A stretch of 64,000 nucleotides of DNA from Sphingobium sp. Leaf26 (GCF_001421665.1 NZ_LMKV01000023.1:127879-191878), one strand, 5' to 3'. Counted from the first letter of the stretch, positions 34,936 through 44,213 are shown. Made by a program: numbers and translations. Notes: generated by a model not told the origin, from the sequence alone.

Positions 34936-35727
34936 TTATGCGTCGAAACCGGGGGACTGGCGGTCCGCCTTGCGCAATGCGGCTTCCCAGACGAGGTCAT
35001 AGTGCGACTTGGCGCCCTCGACCGGCTTGCGTTCGCGGCTGATCTGGCGGCGCACTTCCTCCTGCGCTTCTTCCGGGGCGATCAGTACGCGATCGCGGCC
35101 GATGGAGAGCGTCCGTACCTGCGCCTTGCAGGCTTCCTCTAGATGATAGATGCCGCTGAACGCTTCGCCCGGCGTCGATCCCAGCGCCAGCGTGCCATGG
35201 TTGCGCAGCAGCATGACCTTCGTATCGCCAAGATCGGCGACGATCCGCTCCTGCTCGTCCAGATTGAGCGCCACGCCTTCATAATCATGATAGGACAGGC
35301 GCGGGATCAGCGCGAGTGCGCGCTGGTTGAGCGGCAGCAGCCCTTCGGCATGAGCGGACACCGCCATGCCGTCGGCGCTGTGGAAATGGGCGATATAATG
35401 GGCGTCGTCGCGCGCAGCGTGGATCGCCGAATGGATCACATAGCCCGCATAGTTGATGCCATAGTCGCTCTCCCCGATGACGTTGCCGTCGAGGTCGACC
35501 TTCACCAGACTGGACGCGGTGATCTCATCGAACATCAGGCCGAAGGGGTTGATGAGGAAATGATGATCCGGTCCCGGCACGCGGGCGGAGATATGGGTGT
35601 AGATAAAATCGTCCCAGCCATAAAGGGCGGACAGGCGGTAGAAGGCGGCGAGATCGACGCGGACCTTCCATTCCGCTTCGCTGATGCCAGGATTGCGGAA
35701 ACGATCGTCTTTCAGGACTGTAGCCAT
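34936..35727 (-). CDS. Class II aldolase/adducin-family protein
   Basis: 263 residues. Fold blocks are DDFIYTHISARVPG, the metal-binding HYIAHFHSADGMAVSAH (His pair) and MLLRNHGTLALGSTPGEAF (third His). The family covers fuculose-phosphate-type aldolases, decarboxylases and adducin-like proteins. In this cluster it may process the carbon skeleton left after desulfonation, but the substrate cannot be read from sequence. It lies 82 nt after the binding-protein gene and 9 nt before the monooxygenase. Confidence 0.8.
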   Translation of the reverse strand: MATVLKDDRFRNPGISEAEWKVRVDLAAFYRLSALYGWDDFIYTHISARVPGPDHHFLINPFGLMFDEITASSLVKVDLDGNVIGESDYGINYAGYVIHSAIHAARDDAHYIAHFHSADGMAVSAHAEGLLPLNQRALALIPRLSYHDYEGVALNLDEQERIVADLGDTKVMLLRNHGTLALGSTPGEAFSGIYHLEEACKAQVRTLSIGRDRVLIAPEEAQEEVRRQISRERKPVEGAKSHYDLVWEAALRKADRQSPGFDA

Positions 35728-35809
35728 GGGGATGCTCCTTTGCGGGCAAATCTAGGCAGGCGGCAGGCCGCCGCCCAATGAGAATGTCTGATGGATGGGC
35801 GAGCGACGC

Positions 35810-36775
35810 TCATGCCGGGAATAGGCTGGCATCGACGATCTTTGCGACATCGACATGGACAGGCAATTCGCCGTCGGCGTGGAAGCGGTCGACTACGCGC
35901 TGGAGCGGGCTTATGACGGCGGCATCCGGGGCGATCAGGACGGGATTCTGGCGATCCACGATCAGTTTGGCCAGCTTCGGGTCCACGCCTGTCGCCTTGG
36001 CGAAGACGCCGGCATAGATATCGGCATGCGCCTGCGCCCATTGGCTGGCGGTGCGGAAACGGGCAAGCACATCCTTGAGCGCGGCACGTTTGCCCGGATC
36101 GTCCAGCGCGGCCTGCGATGCGGCGATCAGGGTGAGGCCGGTGTTGATCCCCTGCCCGTCGCGCAGCACGCGCGCGCCGCGATCCTCCGCCGCGATCTGA
36201 TAGGTGCCGAAGGTCGCCCATGCCTCGATCCGTCCGACGGCAAAGGCGGCGGCGGCATCGTTGGGCAGCATGAAGCCGATATCCACCGCCTTGCGATCGA
36301 CCTTCGCCTCCTTGAGCGCTTCGAGCAGGAGATAGTGCGAGATGCTGCCCCGCGCGCTCGATACGATGACGCGATGGCCGGCAAGGCCGGCGACGTTGCG
36401 GATCGGCGATCCGGGCGGCACGATGATGGCGATGTCGCGGGTGGAGGAGAGCGAACCGGCGATCACCTTGAGCGGGGCGCCGGCTGCGGCTGCCAGAACG
36501 ACCGGGAGGTCGCCCGCCGGCGCGGTATCGACCGCCCCGGCGTTCAGCGCCTCCAGCAAGGGCGCGGCGCCGACGAAATTGGCCCATTCCATGTCATAGG
36601 CAAGGTTCTTGAGCGCGCCCACCGCCTCCGCCTTCGACTGGAGGAGGTGGACCTGGTCGCCCAGGACCAGCTTCGTGCGGCCGCCCTTCCCGGCCCCGCC
36701 GCAAGCGGCAAGGCCGAGCGCGGCCACGCCAGTCAGAAACGTGCGCCGATCAGAAAGCAAGAGCGATCCGTCCAT
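35810..36775 (-). CDS. SsuA-family substrate-binding lipoprotein (second of three)
   Basis: 321 residues. The N-terminus DRRTFLTGVAALGLAAC combines a Tat-like RR motif with a lipobox (Cys25). The body follows the SsuA/TauA/NMT1 layout (PAGDLPVVLAAAAGAPLKVIAG, SSARGSISHYLLLEAL, AVGRIEAWATFGTYQ). It starts 26 nt inside the end of the TonB receptor gene, so the two are coupled. No permease or ATPase accompanies it; it may share SsuBC. Confidence 0.82.
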   Translation of the reverse strand: MDGSLLLSDRRTFLTGVAALGLAACGGAGKGGRTKLVLGDQVHLLQSKAEAVGALKNLAYDMEWANFVGAAPLLEALNAGAVDTAPAGDLPVVLAAAAGAPLKVIAGSLSSTRDIAIIVPPGSPIRNVAGLAGHRVIVSSARGSISHYLLLEALKEAKVDRKAVDIGFMLPNDAAAAFAVGRIEAWATFGTYQIAAEDRGARVLRDGQGINTGLTLIAASQAALDDPGKRAALKDVLARFRTASQWAQAHADIYAGVFAKATGVDPKLAKLIVDRQNPVLIAPDAAVISPLQRVVDRFHADGELPVHVDVAKIVDASLFPA

Positions 36776-39329
36776 AATAATAGCCACCCGCTGGGTTGAA
36801 GGGCGACGGGCCATAATAGCCCTGCCCCGTCTGGGGATTGCCCGGCCCGTTGGTTTCGGGGCGGACGTCGAACAGGTTGGTGGCGCCGACCGACAAGGTG
36901 GCGAAGTCCGTCACCTTTGCGCTGATGCTGGCGTCGGTGATGATCTTCGCGCCGAAATAGCGGTCGTCGCCCGCCGCGGTGCGCTGGGTATATTTGCCGT
37001 AGCGGGTGTTGGTGATGCTGAGGCCGAAGATGCCCCGCGACCAGTTCAGCGTGCTGACCAGCTTGGTATGCGGCTGAAGCACTTCCAGTTCGCCGATCTT
37101 GTCGCCGCCGAAGAAGACTGAGCCGGCCCCCAGCAGCGACGTGCCATTGGCCGCGAACAGTTGCGCCGGCGTGGCGACAACGTCCGTCACCTTTGTCTTG
37201 CTGTAGTTGAAGGCGAAGGTGAGGCCCAGCTTGCCGAAATCGCCAAGGCCGGTCGAATAGTCGGCGACGAGGTCGAAGCCTTTCGTTTCGGTATCGGCGG
37301 CGTTGATGAAATATTCCGCCTGCTCGATGTCGGACAGGCCGTTGGCGGCGAGGATGGCGGAAATGCCGGTGCCGAACAGGCGGCCGGTCCGTTCGACCCG
37401 ATCCTTGATCTTGATATAATAGCCGTCGAGCGTGATCGACAGCGACGGCAAGGGCGTGAAGACGACGCCCAGGCCGGCGTTCCATGTCTTTTCAGCCTTG
37501 AGCGGCTTGGCGCCCAACAACTGGCCGACTGCGCTGTCCGCCGTCACCAGCTTGGCGACGGTCGGGCGCAGTTCGGTCTGGCCGGTTTCGGCGTTGAAGA
37601 AAGAGGAGGTGCGGCCGTCCGTCTGGGCATAGCCGATCTGCGTCAGGGAAGGCGCGCGGAAGCCGGTGCCCACCGTCCCGCGAATGGCGAGCGCGGGGCT
37701 GACTTCATAGCGGCTGTTGAGTTTCAGGCCGATTGGGCTGCCCGATCCGTCGCTATAATGTTCGGCGCGGATGGCCGCCCCGATATACCAGGCGTCGGTG
37801 GGATAGATGCCAAGGTCGATATAGCCGGCATAGACTTTGCGGCTGATGTCGGCCTCATCGGCGGGCGACAGGACGATGGCCCCCTGCACCACCGGGGAGG
37901 CGACGCGGCCGACATTCCAGTCATATTGCTGGTCGCCCGGCTGGAAGGTGTAGGTCGCCGGTTCATAGGCCAGCGGATCGCCAGCGAAGGTGCGGAAGCG
38001 GTCGAGGCGATATTCGCCGCCGATCGACACCTGCAGCGGCTTGGCGAAACCGATGTCGAATTCGCGATGGAGGTCGACATTATGGGTCCATTGGCGGAAC
38101 TCGAAATTGGCCAGATTGGGCCAATAGGTCGGGCTGTCCGGGCCGAGCGACGGGCGGACAGACAGTTTGGAAAACTGGCGACTGGCGTTGCGGCCGAAAG
38201 ACGACGAGACGTCATAATCCCAGCCGACCAGCGTCCCTTTAAGTCCGCCGACGAACTGGAAATCCGTCTCGTCGATGTTGTTGAGCGGATAATAGCCGTC
38301 CGGGAACAGCGCGGTGAAATTGGCGGTGCTGTTGGGACGGCGGAAATTATTGCCGATCTGGGCGTCGCGCTCCCCATAGGTGCCGAAGCTGTAGAGGGTG
38401 GCACTGTCCGTCACCGGCAACTGGGCGTTGTAGCCCAGGTTGAACGCCTTGATCTGCGGGTCGCCATTATGCGCGCCGTCGCGGTTCCAGGCGGCGTTGC
38501 GGGCATTGGCGTCGGCGATGTTCGCCAGCACCTGATCGCGGGTCAGGCCGCTGCTGGCGACCACCTGATCGATGGTGCGACCGGCGGGAAGGCCGTAGAT
38601 ATTGGTGTCGGTCGCGGCCAGGTTCCACCATGCGCCGCCACGCTTGCGGATGTCGCCGCTGACGGTGAGGAAGCCGCCATCGTCGCCGATCTTCGTGCCG
38701 TAGCGGAACGTGCCCTTCCAGCTATCGGGCTTGCCATTGGCTGAATAGAGCGTGCCATAGGTGAAATCGCCGCTCAGCCCTTCCTTTTGCGCGAGCTGGA
38801 TGTTGATGACGCCGGCGATGGCATCGGTGCCATATTGGGCGGCGGCACTGTCTTTCAGCACTTCGATACGGTCGATGCCGCTGGTCGGGATCAGATCGAT
38901 ATCGACCGGGTTTGCGCCCGATGTGTCGGTGGTCGAGTTGTTGAGGAAGGCGCCGTTATGGCGACGCTTTCCGTTGACCAGCACCAGCGTGTAGGCCGGG
39001 GCCAAACCGCGATTGGTGACCGGGCGGCCGACCGAGAAGACACCGGCATGGGTCGATCCGAAATTGAGCGACGGCAGCAGCTTGGACAGCGCCTCGCCAA
39101 ATTCGGCCGCGCCGGTCGCCTGTAGCTTGTCGGCACTCACGACGTCGATCGGGGCCGGGCTTTCGGCGATGGTGCGCGGCGCGCCACGGACGCCGGTGAC
39201 GATGATGGTCCCGGCGTCCGCTGCTGCGGCATCGTCGGGCGTCGTGACGATCTGCGCCGATGCCGGTGAGACAACGAGTGCGACAGCCGAAAGCGCCGTG
39301 GATGTCAGGTAACGGGTAACGATATTCAT
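36750..39329 (-). CDS. TonB-dependent receptor in the sulfonate gene cluster
   Basis: 859 residues. Signal peptide (LTSTALSAVALVVSPASAQ), TonB-box-like GTIIVTGVRG, plug with SPAPIDVVSADKL, PAYTLVLVNGKRRH and YGTDAIAGVINIQLAQK, and a barrel ending in GYYYGRIALAF. It sits between SsuA-type binding-protein genes and monooxygenase genes, all on the same strand, and overlaps the next binding protein. A sulfate-ester TonB receptor (SftP) is known in P. putida, so uptake of a bulky organosulfur compound is a reasonable inference. A candidate LysR-type site lies 37 nt before its start. Confidence 0.9.
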   Translation of the reverse strand: MNIVTRYLTSTALSAVALVVSPASAQIVTTPDDAAAADAGTIIVTGVRGAPRTIAESPAPIDVVSADKLQATGAAEFGEALSKLLPSLNFGSTHAGVFSVGRPVTNRGLAPAYTLVLVNGKRRHNGAFLNNSTTDTSGANPVDIDLIPTSGIDRIEVLKDSAAAQYGTDAIAGVINIQLAQKEGLSGDFTYGTLYSANGKPDSWKGTFRYGTKIGDDGGFLTVSGDIRKRGGAWWNLAATDTNIYGLPAGRTIDQVVASSGLTRDQVLANIADANARNAAWNRDGAHNGDPQIKAFNLGYNAQLPVTDSATLYSFGTYGERDAQIGNNFRRPNSTANFTALFPDGYYPLNNIDETDFQFVGGLKGTLVGWDYDVSSSFGRNASRQFSKLSVRPSLGPDSPTYWPNLANFEFRQWTHNVDLHREFDIGFAKPLQVSIGGEYRLDRFRTFAGDPLAYEPATYTFQPGDQQYDWNVGRVASPVVQGAIVLSPADEADISRKVYAGYIDLGIYPTDAWYIGAAIRAEHYSDGSGSPIGLKLNSRYEVSPALAIRGTVGTGFRAPSLTQIGYAQTDGRTSSFFNAETGQTELRPTVAKLVTADSAVGQLLGAKPLKAEKTWNAGLGVVFTPLPSLSITLDGYYIKIKDRVERTGRLFGTGISAILAANGLSDIEQAEYFINAADTETKGFDLVADYSTGLGDFGKLGLTFAFNYSKTKVTDVVATPAQLFAANGTSLLGAGSVFFGGDKIGELEVLQPHTKLVSTLNWSRGIFGLSITNTRYGKYTQRTAAGDDRYFGAKIITDASISAKVTDFATLSVGATNLFDVRPETNGPGNPQTGQGYYGPSPFNPAGGYYYGRIALAF

Positions 39330-39365
39330 GGATATTCCCCCAACAGATTTGCTGTCCGTTTATTT

Positions 39366-39382
39366 TCTACAAATTTAGTTGG
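39366..39382. promoter_or_regulatory. Candidate sulfur-regulator site 2 (TCTAC-N7-GTTGG)
   Basis: TCTAC-AAATTTA-GTTGG matches the left arm and spacing of site 1, with a degenerate right arm. It lies 37-53 nt upstream of the TonB receptor ATG within an AT-rich promoter-like stretch (39330-39455). Confidence 0.4.
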
Positions 39383-39455
39383 GAAATGATTTTCAATCAA
39401 TATCCATGACTTTAACTCAACTTTAGATGATCTTTTCCTATTCAAACTTATTGTT

Positions 39456-40415
39456 TCAACGAACTTGCGCAAAACTTGAATCGAAGGCTTGCGCGACGTC
39501 CCGCTTGCCATCGGTCAGGCCTGCTTCCCGGAAACGGGCCGTGATGGCCTGTTCATGCGCGATGATCTTCGCGTCGATCGGTTGCGACACGCGATTGTTG
39601 CGGTCGAAGCTGGCGCGGGCGATGTCGAGCGGCAGGCCCGTCTCCTTCGCCAGCACCTGTGCGAAAGCGTCAGGATGCGCGCGTGCCCAGGCGACGGCCT
39701 TCGCTTCGCGTTTCAGGAAATCGGCCAGCAGGGCGCGTTTCGGGCCGATGCTGTCGGCATAAGCGATGTCGATATAGAGCGGCAGGCCAAAATTCTTCGC
39801 ATCGACGATGGCGCGCGCGCCTTCCTTGATCGCAACATTGGTATAGGGCGTCCAGATCGCCCAGGCGTCGATCGCGCCGCTGTCGAACGCAGCCTTGGCA
39901 TCGCCCGGCGGCAGGAAGGTGACGCGCACCTTGTCGGCCGGAATATGGGCGCGCTCCAGCGCCTGAAGCAGCAGATGATGGCCGATCGAGCCGCGCGTGG
40001 TGGCAACCGACTTGCCGACCAGATCCTGCGCGTTTTTGAGCGGCGATCCGTTCTTGACGAGGATGGCGAGCGCTTCCCCGGCCTGCTGGGCGGGCGCCTG
40101 CACGCCGATCGCCTTGACCGGACTGCCGCTCTGATAGGCGAAGATGAAGGGGGCGTCGGCGGCAAGGCCAAGGTCAGCCGCGCCGCCGCCGACCGCTTCC
40201 AGCAAAGGCTGGGCCGACGGAAATTCCGACCATTCGACCGTATAGGGCGCGCCGTTCAGCACGCCCGACGCGATCATCATGGACTTCACCTGCCCCTTCT
40301 GGTTGGCGACCCGCAAGACCTTGTCATCGCCGCCCTTAAAGGTCGCGGCGGCGAGCGCAAGGCCCGCCACCGCGACAAGGGACGCCGACAGGATGGCGAC
40401 GTTTTTCCTGGACAT
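39456..40415 (-). CDS. ssuA: SsuA, aliphatic sulfonate-binding protein
   Basis: 319 residues. N-terminal membrane-crossing leader (VAILSASLVAVAGLALAAA), then the SsuA core: LRVANQKGQ, EWSEFPSAQPLLEAVGGGAADLGLAADAPFIFAYQSG and AIDAWAIWTPYTNVA. The W-x-x-F-P-S-A-x-P-L-L-E-A segment is typical of SsuA. It follows ssuD by 3 nt and is the natural partner of the SsuB and SsuC encoded upstream in the same transcript. Confidence 0.88.
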   Translation of the reverse strand: MSRKNVAILSASLVAVAGLALAAATFKGGDDKVLRVANQKGQVKSMMIASGVLNGAPYTVEWSEFPSAQPLLEAVGGGAADLGLAADAPFIFAYQSGSPVKAIGVQAPAQQAGEALAILVKNGSPLKNAQDLVGKSVATTRGSIGHHLLLQALERAHIPADKVRVTFLPPGDAKAAFDSGAIDAWAIWTPYTNVAIKEGARAIVDAKNFGLPLYIDIAYADSIGPKRALLADFLKREAKAVAWARAHPDAFAQVLAKETGLPLDIARASFDRNNRVSQPIDAKIIAHEQAITARFREAGLTDGKRDVAQAFDSSFAQVR

Positions 40416-40418
40416 GGA

Positions 40419-41507
40419 TCAGCCCGCCAGTGCGAGGCCGGATGCCGCGCGCTGTGCGACCTTGCGGCGCACCACCGGCAGCAATTCGCGGCCATAGAGG
40501 ATGGAATCGCCCAGCGGATCGAAACCCCGGATCAGGAAATGGTCGATGCCGATGTCGTAGTAATCGAGCATGGCGTCGGCCACCTGTTCGGGCGTGCCGA
40601 CCAGGCCAGTGCTGTTGCCCGCAGCACCGGTCAGGGCGGCGACGCCGGTCCACAGGCGGGTGTCGCGGCGGTTGGCGCTGGCGGTTTCCAGCAGGCGCAG
40701 CGCGCCGACATTGGGCGGGCGGTGGCCGCTGATCGGCAGGCCCGCGGCGGTCCGGTTTTCGCGCACCTGTTCCTCGATTTCCGCCGCGCGCTTCCAAGCG
40801 GCTTCTTCCGTATCGCCGATCACCGGGCGCAGGGAGAGCGAGAAGCCGGGATTGCGGCCGTAGCGGGCCGCCGACTTGCGCACCGCGCGCACCGTGTCCT
40901 GCACCGCTTCCAATGTTTCGCCCCACAGCGCATAGACATCGGCATGGCGGCCGGCGACGTCGATCGCTTCTTCCGACGATCCGCCGAAGAAGACCGGCAG
41001 ATTGTCGGGCTTGATCGCGCTATAGGCCTGGCGAATGTCGTAATATTTGCCCTGATGGTCGAAGGGTGTGGCGGCCGTCCATTCCTGCCGCAGGATCGAC
41101 AGATATTCGTCGGTGCGGGCGTAGCGTTCCGCCTTCACCGTTTTGGTGTCGCCGTCGCGCGCCATTTCCTCGTCCGCGCCGCCGGTGATGATGTGTACGG
41201 CTACCCGGCCACCCGACAACTGGTCGAGCGTGGCGAGTTGCCGCGCCGCCACGGTCGGCTGGGTGAAGCCGGGGCGGTGCGCAACGAGGAAGCCCAGCTT
41301 TGTGGTGATTGCGGCGGCATGGGCCGCGACGATCTGGCTTTCCGGGCTGTTGGAGCCGAAGGGGATCAGGACGCGGTCGAAGCCGCCCTTTTCCTGAGCC
41401 TTCGCCGCTGCGTTGACATAGTCGGTGTCCAGGACGCGGCTGCGCACCGCCGCCTCCGTTTCCGACCCGTTGTTGAAACCGATATAGCCGATGAACTTGA
41501 CGCTCAT
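40419..41507 (-). CDS. ssuD: SsuD-type FMNH2-dependent alkanesulfonate monooxygenase
   Basis: 362 residues, bacterial-luciferase fold. Family blocks are LIPFGSNSPESQIVAAHAAAITTKLGFLVAHRPG, HIITGGADEEMARDGD, the FFGGSSEEAIDVAGRHADVYALWGE segment and the C-terminal HFLIRGFDPLGDSILYGRELLP. SsuD converts alkanesulfonates to aldehydes and sulfite using reduced FMN. The reductase SsuE is not in the window. Related methanesulfonate (MsuD) or dimethylsulfone (SfnG) enzymes are alternatives, but the ssuABC context favours SsuD. Confidence 0.85.
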   Translation of the reverse strand: MSVKFIGYIGFNNGSETEAAVRSRVLDTDYVNAAAKAQEKGGFDRVLIPFGSNSPESQIVAAHAAAITTKLGFLVAHRPGFTQPTVAARQLATLDQLSGGRVAVHIITGGADEEMARDGDTKTVKAERYARTDEYLSILRQEWTAATPFDHQGKYYDIRQAYSAIKPDNLPVFFGGSSEEAIDVAGRHADVYALWGETLEAVQDTVRAVRKSAARYGRNPGFSLSLRPVIGDTEEAAWKRAAEIEEQVRENRTAAGLPISGHRPPNVGALRLLETASANRRDTRLWTGVAALTGAAGNSTGLVGTPEQVADAMLDYYDIGIDHFLIRGFDPLGDSILYGRELLPVVRRKVAQRAASGLALAG

Positions 41508-41525
41508 GATGCGTCCTCCCGATGA

Positions 41526-42800
41526 TTAGATGACGTAGAAGCCGTGGGTGCCGTCGCGCTCCAACTGGGCGACGAGGCCATATTCCCAGTCGAGATAGGC
41601 CTGCATGGCGGCGGCCTTGTTGTCCGTGCCTTCATAGGGGCGCTTGTAGCGACCTTCCGGTCCGCGCGGGGACGGTGCGCCGTCCGGTCCGGTTTCCAGC
41701 GTGACGGCCGACCAGTCGATGTCGAGGATGGATACGTCCCAGCCGATCTGCGCCAGCCAGGAGGCGGTCATGGCCGCGCGGACGCCGGTGGGATCGGTCA
41801 CGACGATCCGGGCGCCGCGCACCGGGGCGTTATGATCGGTTTCCTGCACCAGTTGCCCGCCCTGCGCATTGCGGAAGCCGGGCAGATGGCCGCTTTCATA
41901 TTCACGCGGCTGGCGCACGTCGTAGAGATAGAGGGTGCGGGCGGTGTCGGCCCTGAACGCTTCCAGTTCCGCCCAGCCGATCCGCTTCACCCCGGCGCGA
42001 TAGGCGACGTCGCGGGCATGGATGTCGGCTTCAGCGATAGCGGCGTCATCCACTTCCGGCGCGGCGCGGGTCTGGCCGGTTTCCAGATCCTGCCCGGCCA
42101 GCGTCCAGCCGATGGTGCCGTTGCGCAGCGCGAACACCTTGTTCGGCACACCGGCATTGACCAGCGACTGCGCGCCGATGATCGAGCGGGTACGGCCGGC
42201 GCAATTGACGATGATGGTGGTGTCAGGATCGGGCGCGATGGTGCGGGCACGCAGCGCCAGTTCCGCGCCGGGGACACTGGTGCCGGTCGGGATGCTCATC
42301 GTACTATATTCCTCGTAGCGACGGGCATCGACTATGCGGATATCAGCCTTTTCACGGATAAGCGCCTGCACTTCCTCGGCCGCAAGGCTGGGTGTATGGC
42401 GGCGATGTTCGACCAGTTCGCCGAATGCCTTGGAGTAGCTGTTGACGTCCTCGAACAGTTCATAGCCCGCGTCGCGCCATGCCGACAGGCCACCCTCCAG
42501 TTCGCGAACATCGGTATAGCCGAGCCCTTCCAGACGCACGGCCGCCTTGCGCGCCAGCCCTTCCCCATTGTCATAGACGATGATCGGGGTCGCGAGGCGC
42601 GGGATGCGCCAGTGCGCCTCCTCCTCAATGCGGCGCAGCGGGATCTGCGCGGCGAAGAGCGGATGCCCTTGCGCGAACTCATGTTCCTCGCGCACGTCGA
42701 TGATGGCGATTTCGCTGCCCACCAGCAAGGCGTGGCGGATATCCAGCGGGGTGGCGGCCAGGGTGCGTTCGCTGATGCGGTCGAGAGTGTCGGTGGTCAT
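41526..42800 (-). CDS. Three-domain rhodanese with a single catalytic Cys
   Basis: 424 residues. Three rhodanese domains are visible (starting near residues 25, 145 and 275; each has DVREEHEF-, DARRYEEY- or DVRQPREY-type motifs). Only the middle one has the active-site Cys (NCAGRTRS, Cys200). The corresponding loops read YDNGEGLAR in the first domain and TDPTGVR in the third, both without Cys. Rhodaneses transfer sulfane sulfur to thiols or cyanide. It overlaps the thiol dioxygenase start (ATGA) and precedes ssuD, so it probably handles sulfur released by the pathway. Confidence 0.85.
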   Translation of the reverse strand: MTTDTLDRISERTLAATPLDIRHALLVGSEIAIIDVREEHEFAQGHPLFAAQIPLRRIEEEAHWRIPRLATPIIVYDNGEGLARKAAVRLEGLGYTDVRELEGGLSAWRDAGYELFEDVNSYSKAFGELVEHRRHTPSLAAEEVQALIREKADIRIVDARRYEEYSTMSIPTGTSVPGAELALRARTIAPDPDTTIIVNCAGRTRSIIGAQSLVNAGVPNKVFALRNGTIGWTLAGQDLETGQTRAAPEVDDAAIAEADIHARDVAYRAGVKRIGWAELEAFRADTARTLYLYDVRQPREYESGHLPGFRNAQGGQLVQETDHNAPVRGARIVVTDPTGVRAAMTASWLAQIGWDVSILDIDWSAVTLETGPDGAPSPRGPEGRYKRPYEGTDNKAAAMQAYLDWEYGLVAQLERDGTHGFYVI

Positions 42801-43432
42801 GATGTTTTCGATCTGTCCCAGAGGTTGGGGATCACGCGGTTGGCGTAACCCGAAATGAAAGTCTTGGGCGTGCCATCGAGGGCGTAGGTGGCGCGCTCGA
42901 CCGCGCCGATATTGGCGCCATAGACATGGATGCTGATGGAGGGCCGGTCGGACAGGCCATTGGTGACGCGATGGATATCGCCGATGCGCGGGGAGACGGC
43001 ATCGACCTCTCCTTCGTGCAGCAGTTCCTCGCCCTCATCGACCAGCGCGCCGGTCGGCAGGCGGCGGAAGCGCTCCACCCTTTCCACCCCGCGCAGCACC
43101 CCGACCAGACCCCAGACGCTATGGTCGTGGATCGGCGTGGACTGGCCCGGTCCCCAGACGAAGCTGACGACGCTGAACCGTTCCCGACTGTCGCAGTGGA
43201 GCAGATATTGCTGGTAGCGGTCGGGATCGGGCTGGGCGAATTCTTGCGGAAGCCAGTCGTCGGTGGCGATCAGGCGGCCGAGCAGGGCACGTCCGCTTTC
43301 CAGTATCGCCTGTTCTTCGCGGGTGGCGGCCAGCAAGTCGGCAAAGGCGGTGACGAAACCGCGCAGGCGCCCAATGCCCAACCCGTTGTTGGGCGCCGTC
43401 ACCGGGCGATCGAGGGCGGCCAGCGCGCTCAT
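42797..43432 (-). CDS. Cysteine dioxygenase-family thiol dioxygenase
   Basis: 211 residues, cupin fold. The iron ligands are His102 and His104 in TPIHDHSVWG and His154 in GDIHRVTNG, with a Tyr at 173 (IHVYGANIG) in the position of the conserved active-site Tyr. Bacterial members oxidise cysteine or 3-mercaptopropionate to the sulfinate; the sequence alone does not decide which. It overlaps ssuB upstream and the rhodanese downstream, tying thiol oxidation to sulfonate import. Confidence 0.85.
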   Translation of the reverse strand: MSALAALDRPVTAPNNGLGIGRLRGFVTAFADLLAATREEQAILESGRALLGRLIATDDWLPQEFAQPDPDRYQQYLLHCDSRERFSVVSFVWGPGQSTPIHDHSVWGLVGVLRGVERVERFRRLPTGALVDEGEELLHEGEVDAVSPRIGDIHRVTNGLSDRPSISIHVYGANIGAVERATYALDGTPKTFISGYANRVIPNLWDRSKTS

Positions 43433-44211
43433 TCGGCGGCGACCGCGAAAGGCACGACATCTTCGCCATGGTCGTCACCGCCCAAATGCGACAGCAGCTT
43501 TTCACGCAGGCGAGCCGCGAAGCTGGCGCGCTCTCCGCGTGGGGCGGTGATGCGTTCTTCCGCGACGATGCGGCCCTTGTCGAGCACCAGCACCCGGTCG
43601 GCGAGGGCGATCGCTTCCTCGACATCATGGGTGACGATCAGCACGGCAGGCTTGTGCGCGCGCCAGAGCGAGAGGACGAGGTCGTGCATGCGATAGCGGG
43701 TCAGCGCGTCGAGGGCGGCGAACGGCTCGTCCAGCAGCAGCAGCTTGGGTTCGCGCACCAGCGCGCGAGCCAGCGCCACGCGCTGGGCTTCGCCGCCCGA
43801 CAGGGTCAACGGCCAGGCGTCGAGGCGATGGCCAAGGCCGACTTCCTTGAGCGCGGCTTCGGCGCGGTCGCGGCCGTTATCCCCCTTCAGGCCCAGCGAG
43901 ACATTTTTCCAGACCGGTTTCCATGGGAGAAGGCGGGCGTCCTGAAACACCACGGCGCGGGAGTCGGGGACTTCCACATCCTGACCGCGCACTTCATCAA
44001 GGCCGGCCAAGGTGCGCAGCAGCGTGGTCTTGCCGGAACCGGAGCGACCCAGCAGGGCGATGAATTCGCCGGGCGCGATGTCGAGGTCCAGACCGTCGAT
44101 GATGGTGTTGGCGCCGAAGCGCCGGGTAAAATCGCGCAGGCGAACGACGGGTTCGGGATGGGGCTGGTGGACGGCACTGTCCAGCGCCGAGAAACCGAGG
44201 CGAGCGTCCAT
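43429..44211 (-). CDS. ssuB: SsuB, sulfonate ABC transporter ATPase
   Basis: 260 residues. Walker A GRSGSGKT at residues 55-62, signature LSGGEAQRVALARAL and Walker B KLLLLDEPFAALDA, then the switch His in VLIVTHDVEEA. The SsuB/TauB subfamily is indicated by overall length and by its position 2 nt after the permease gene. It powers import together with SsuC. Confidence 0.92.
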   Translation of the reverse strand: MDARLGFSALDSAVHQPHPEPVVRLRDFTRRFGANTIIDGLDLDIAPGEFIALLGRSGSGKTTLLRTLAGLDEVRGQDVEVPDSRAVVFQDARLLPWKPVWKNVSLGLKGDNGRDRAEAALKEVGLGHRLDAWPLTLSGGEAQRVALARALVREPKLLLLDEPFAALDALTRYRMHDLVLSLWRAHKPAVLIVTHDVEEAIALADRVLVLDKGRIVAEERITAPRGERASFAARLREKLLSHLGGDDHGEDVVPFAVAAE

Positions 44212-44213
44212 GC

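Noticed and set aside
34936..35727. Class II aldolase as part of a methylthioadenosine/DHAP shunt
   Set aside because: No mtnA/mtnK-like kinase or isomerase gene is nearby; the surroundings are sulfonate genes.
36750..39329. Siderophore receptor
   Set aside because: There are no siderophore biosynthesis, FecIR-type or iron-transport genes nearby; the gene overlaps a sulfonate-type binding protein.
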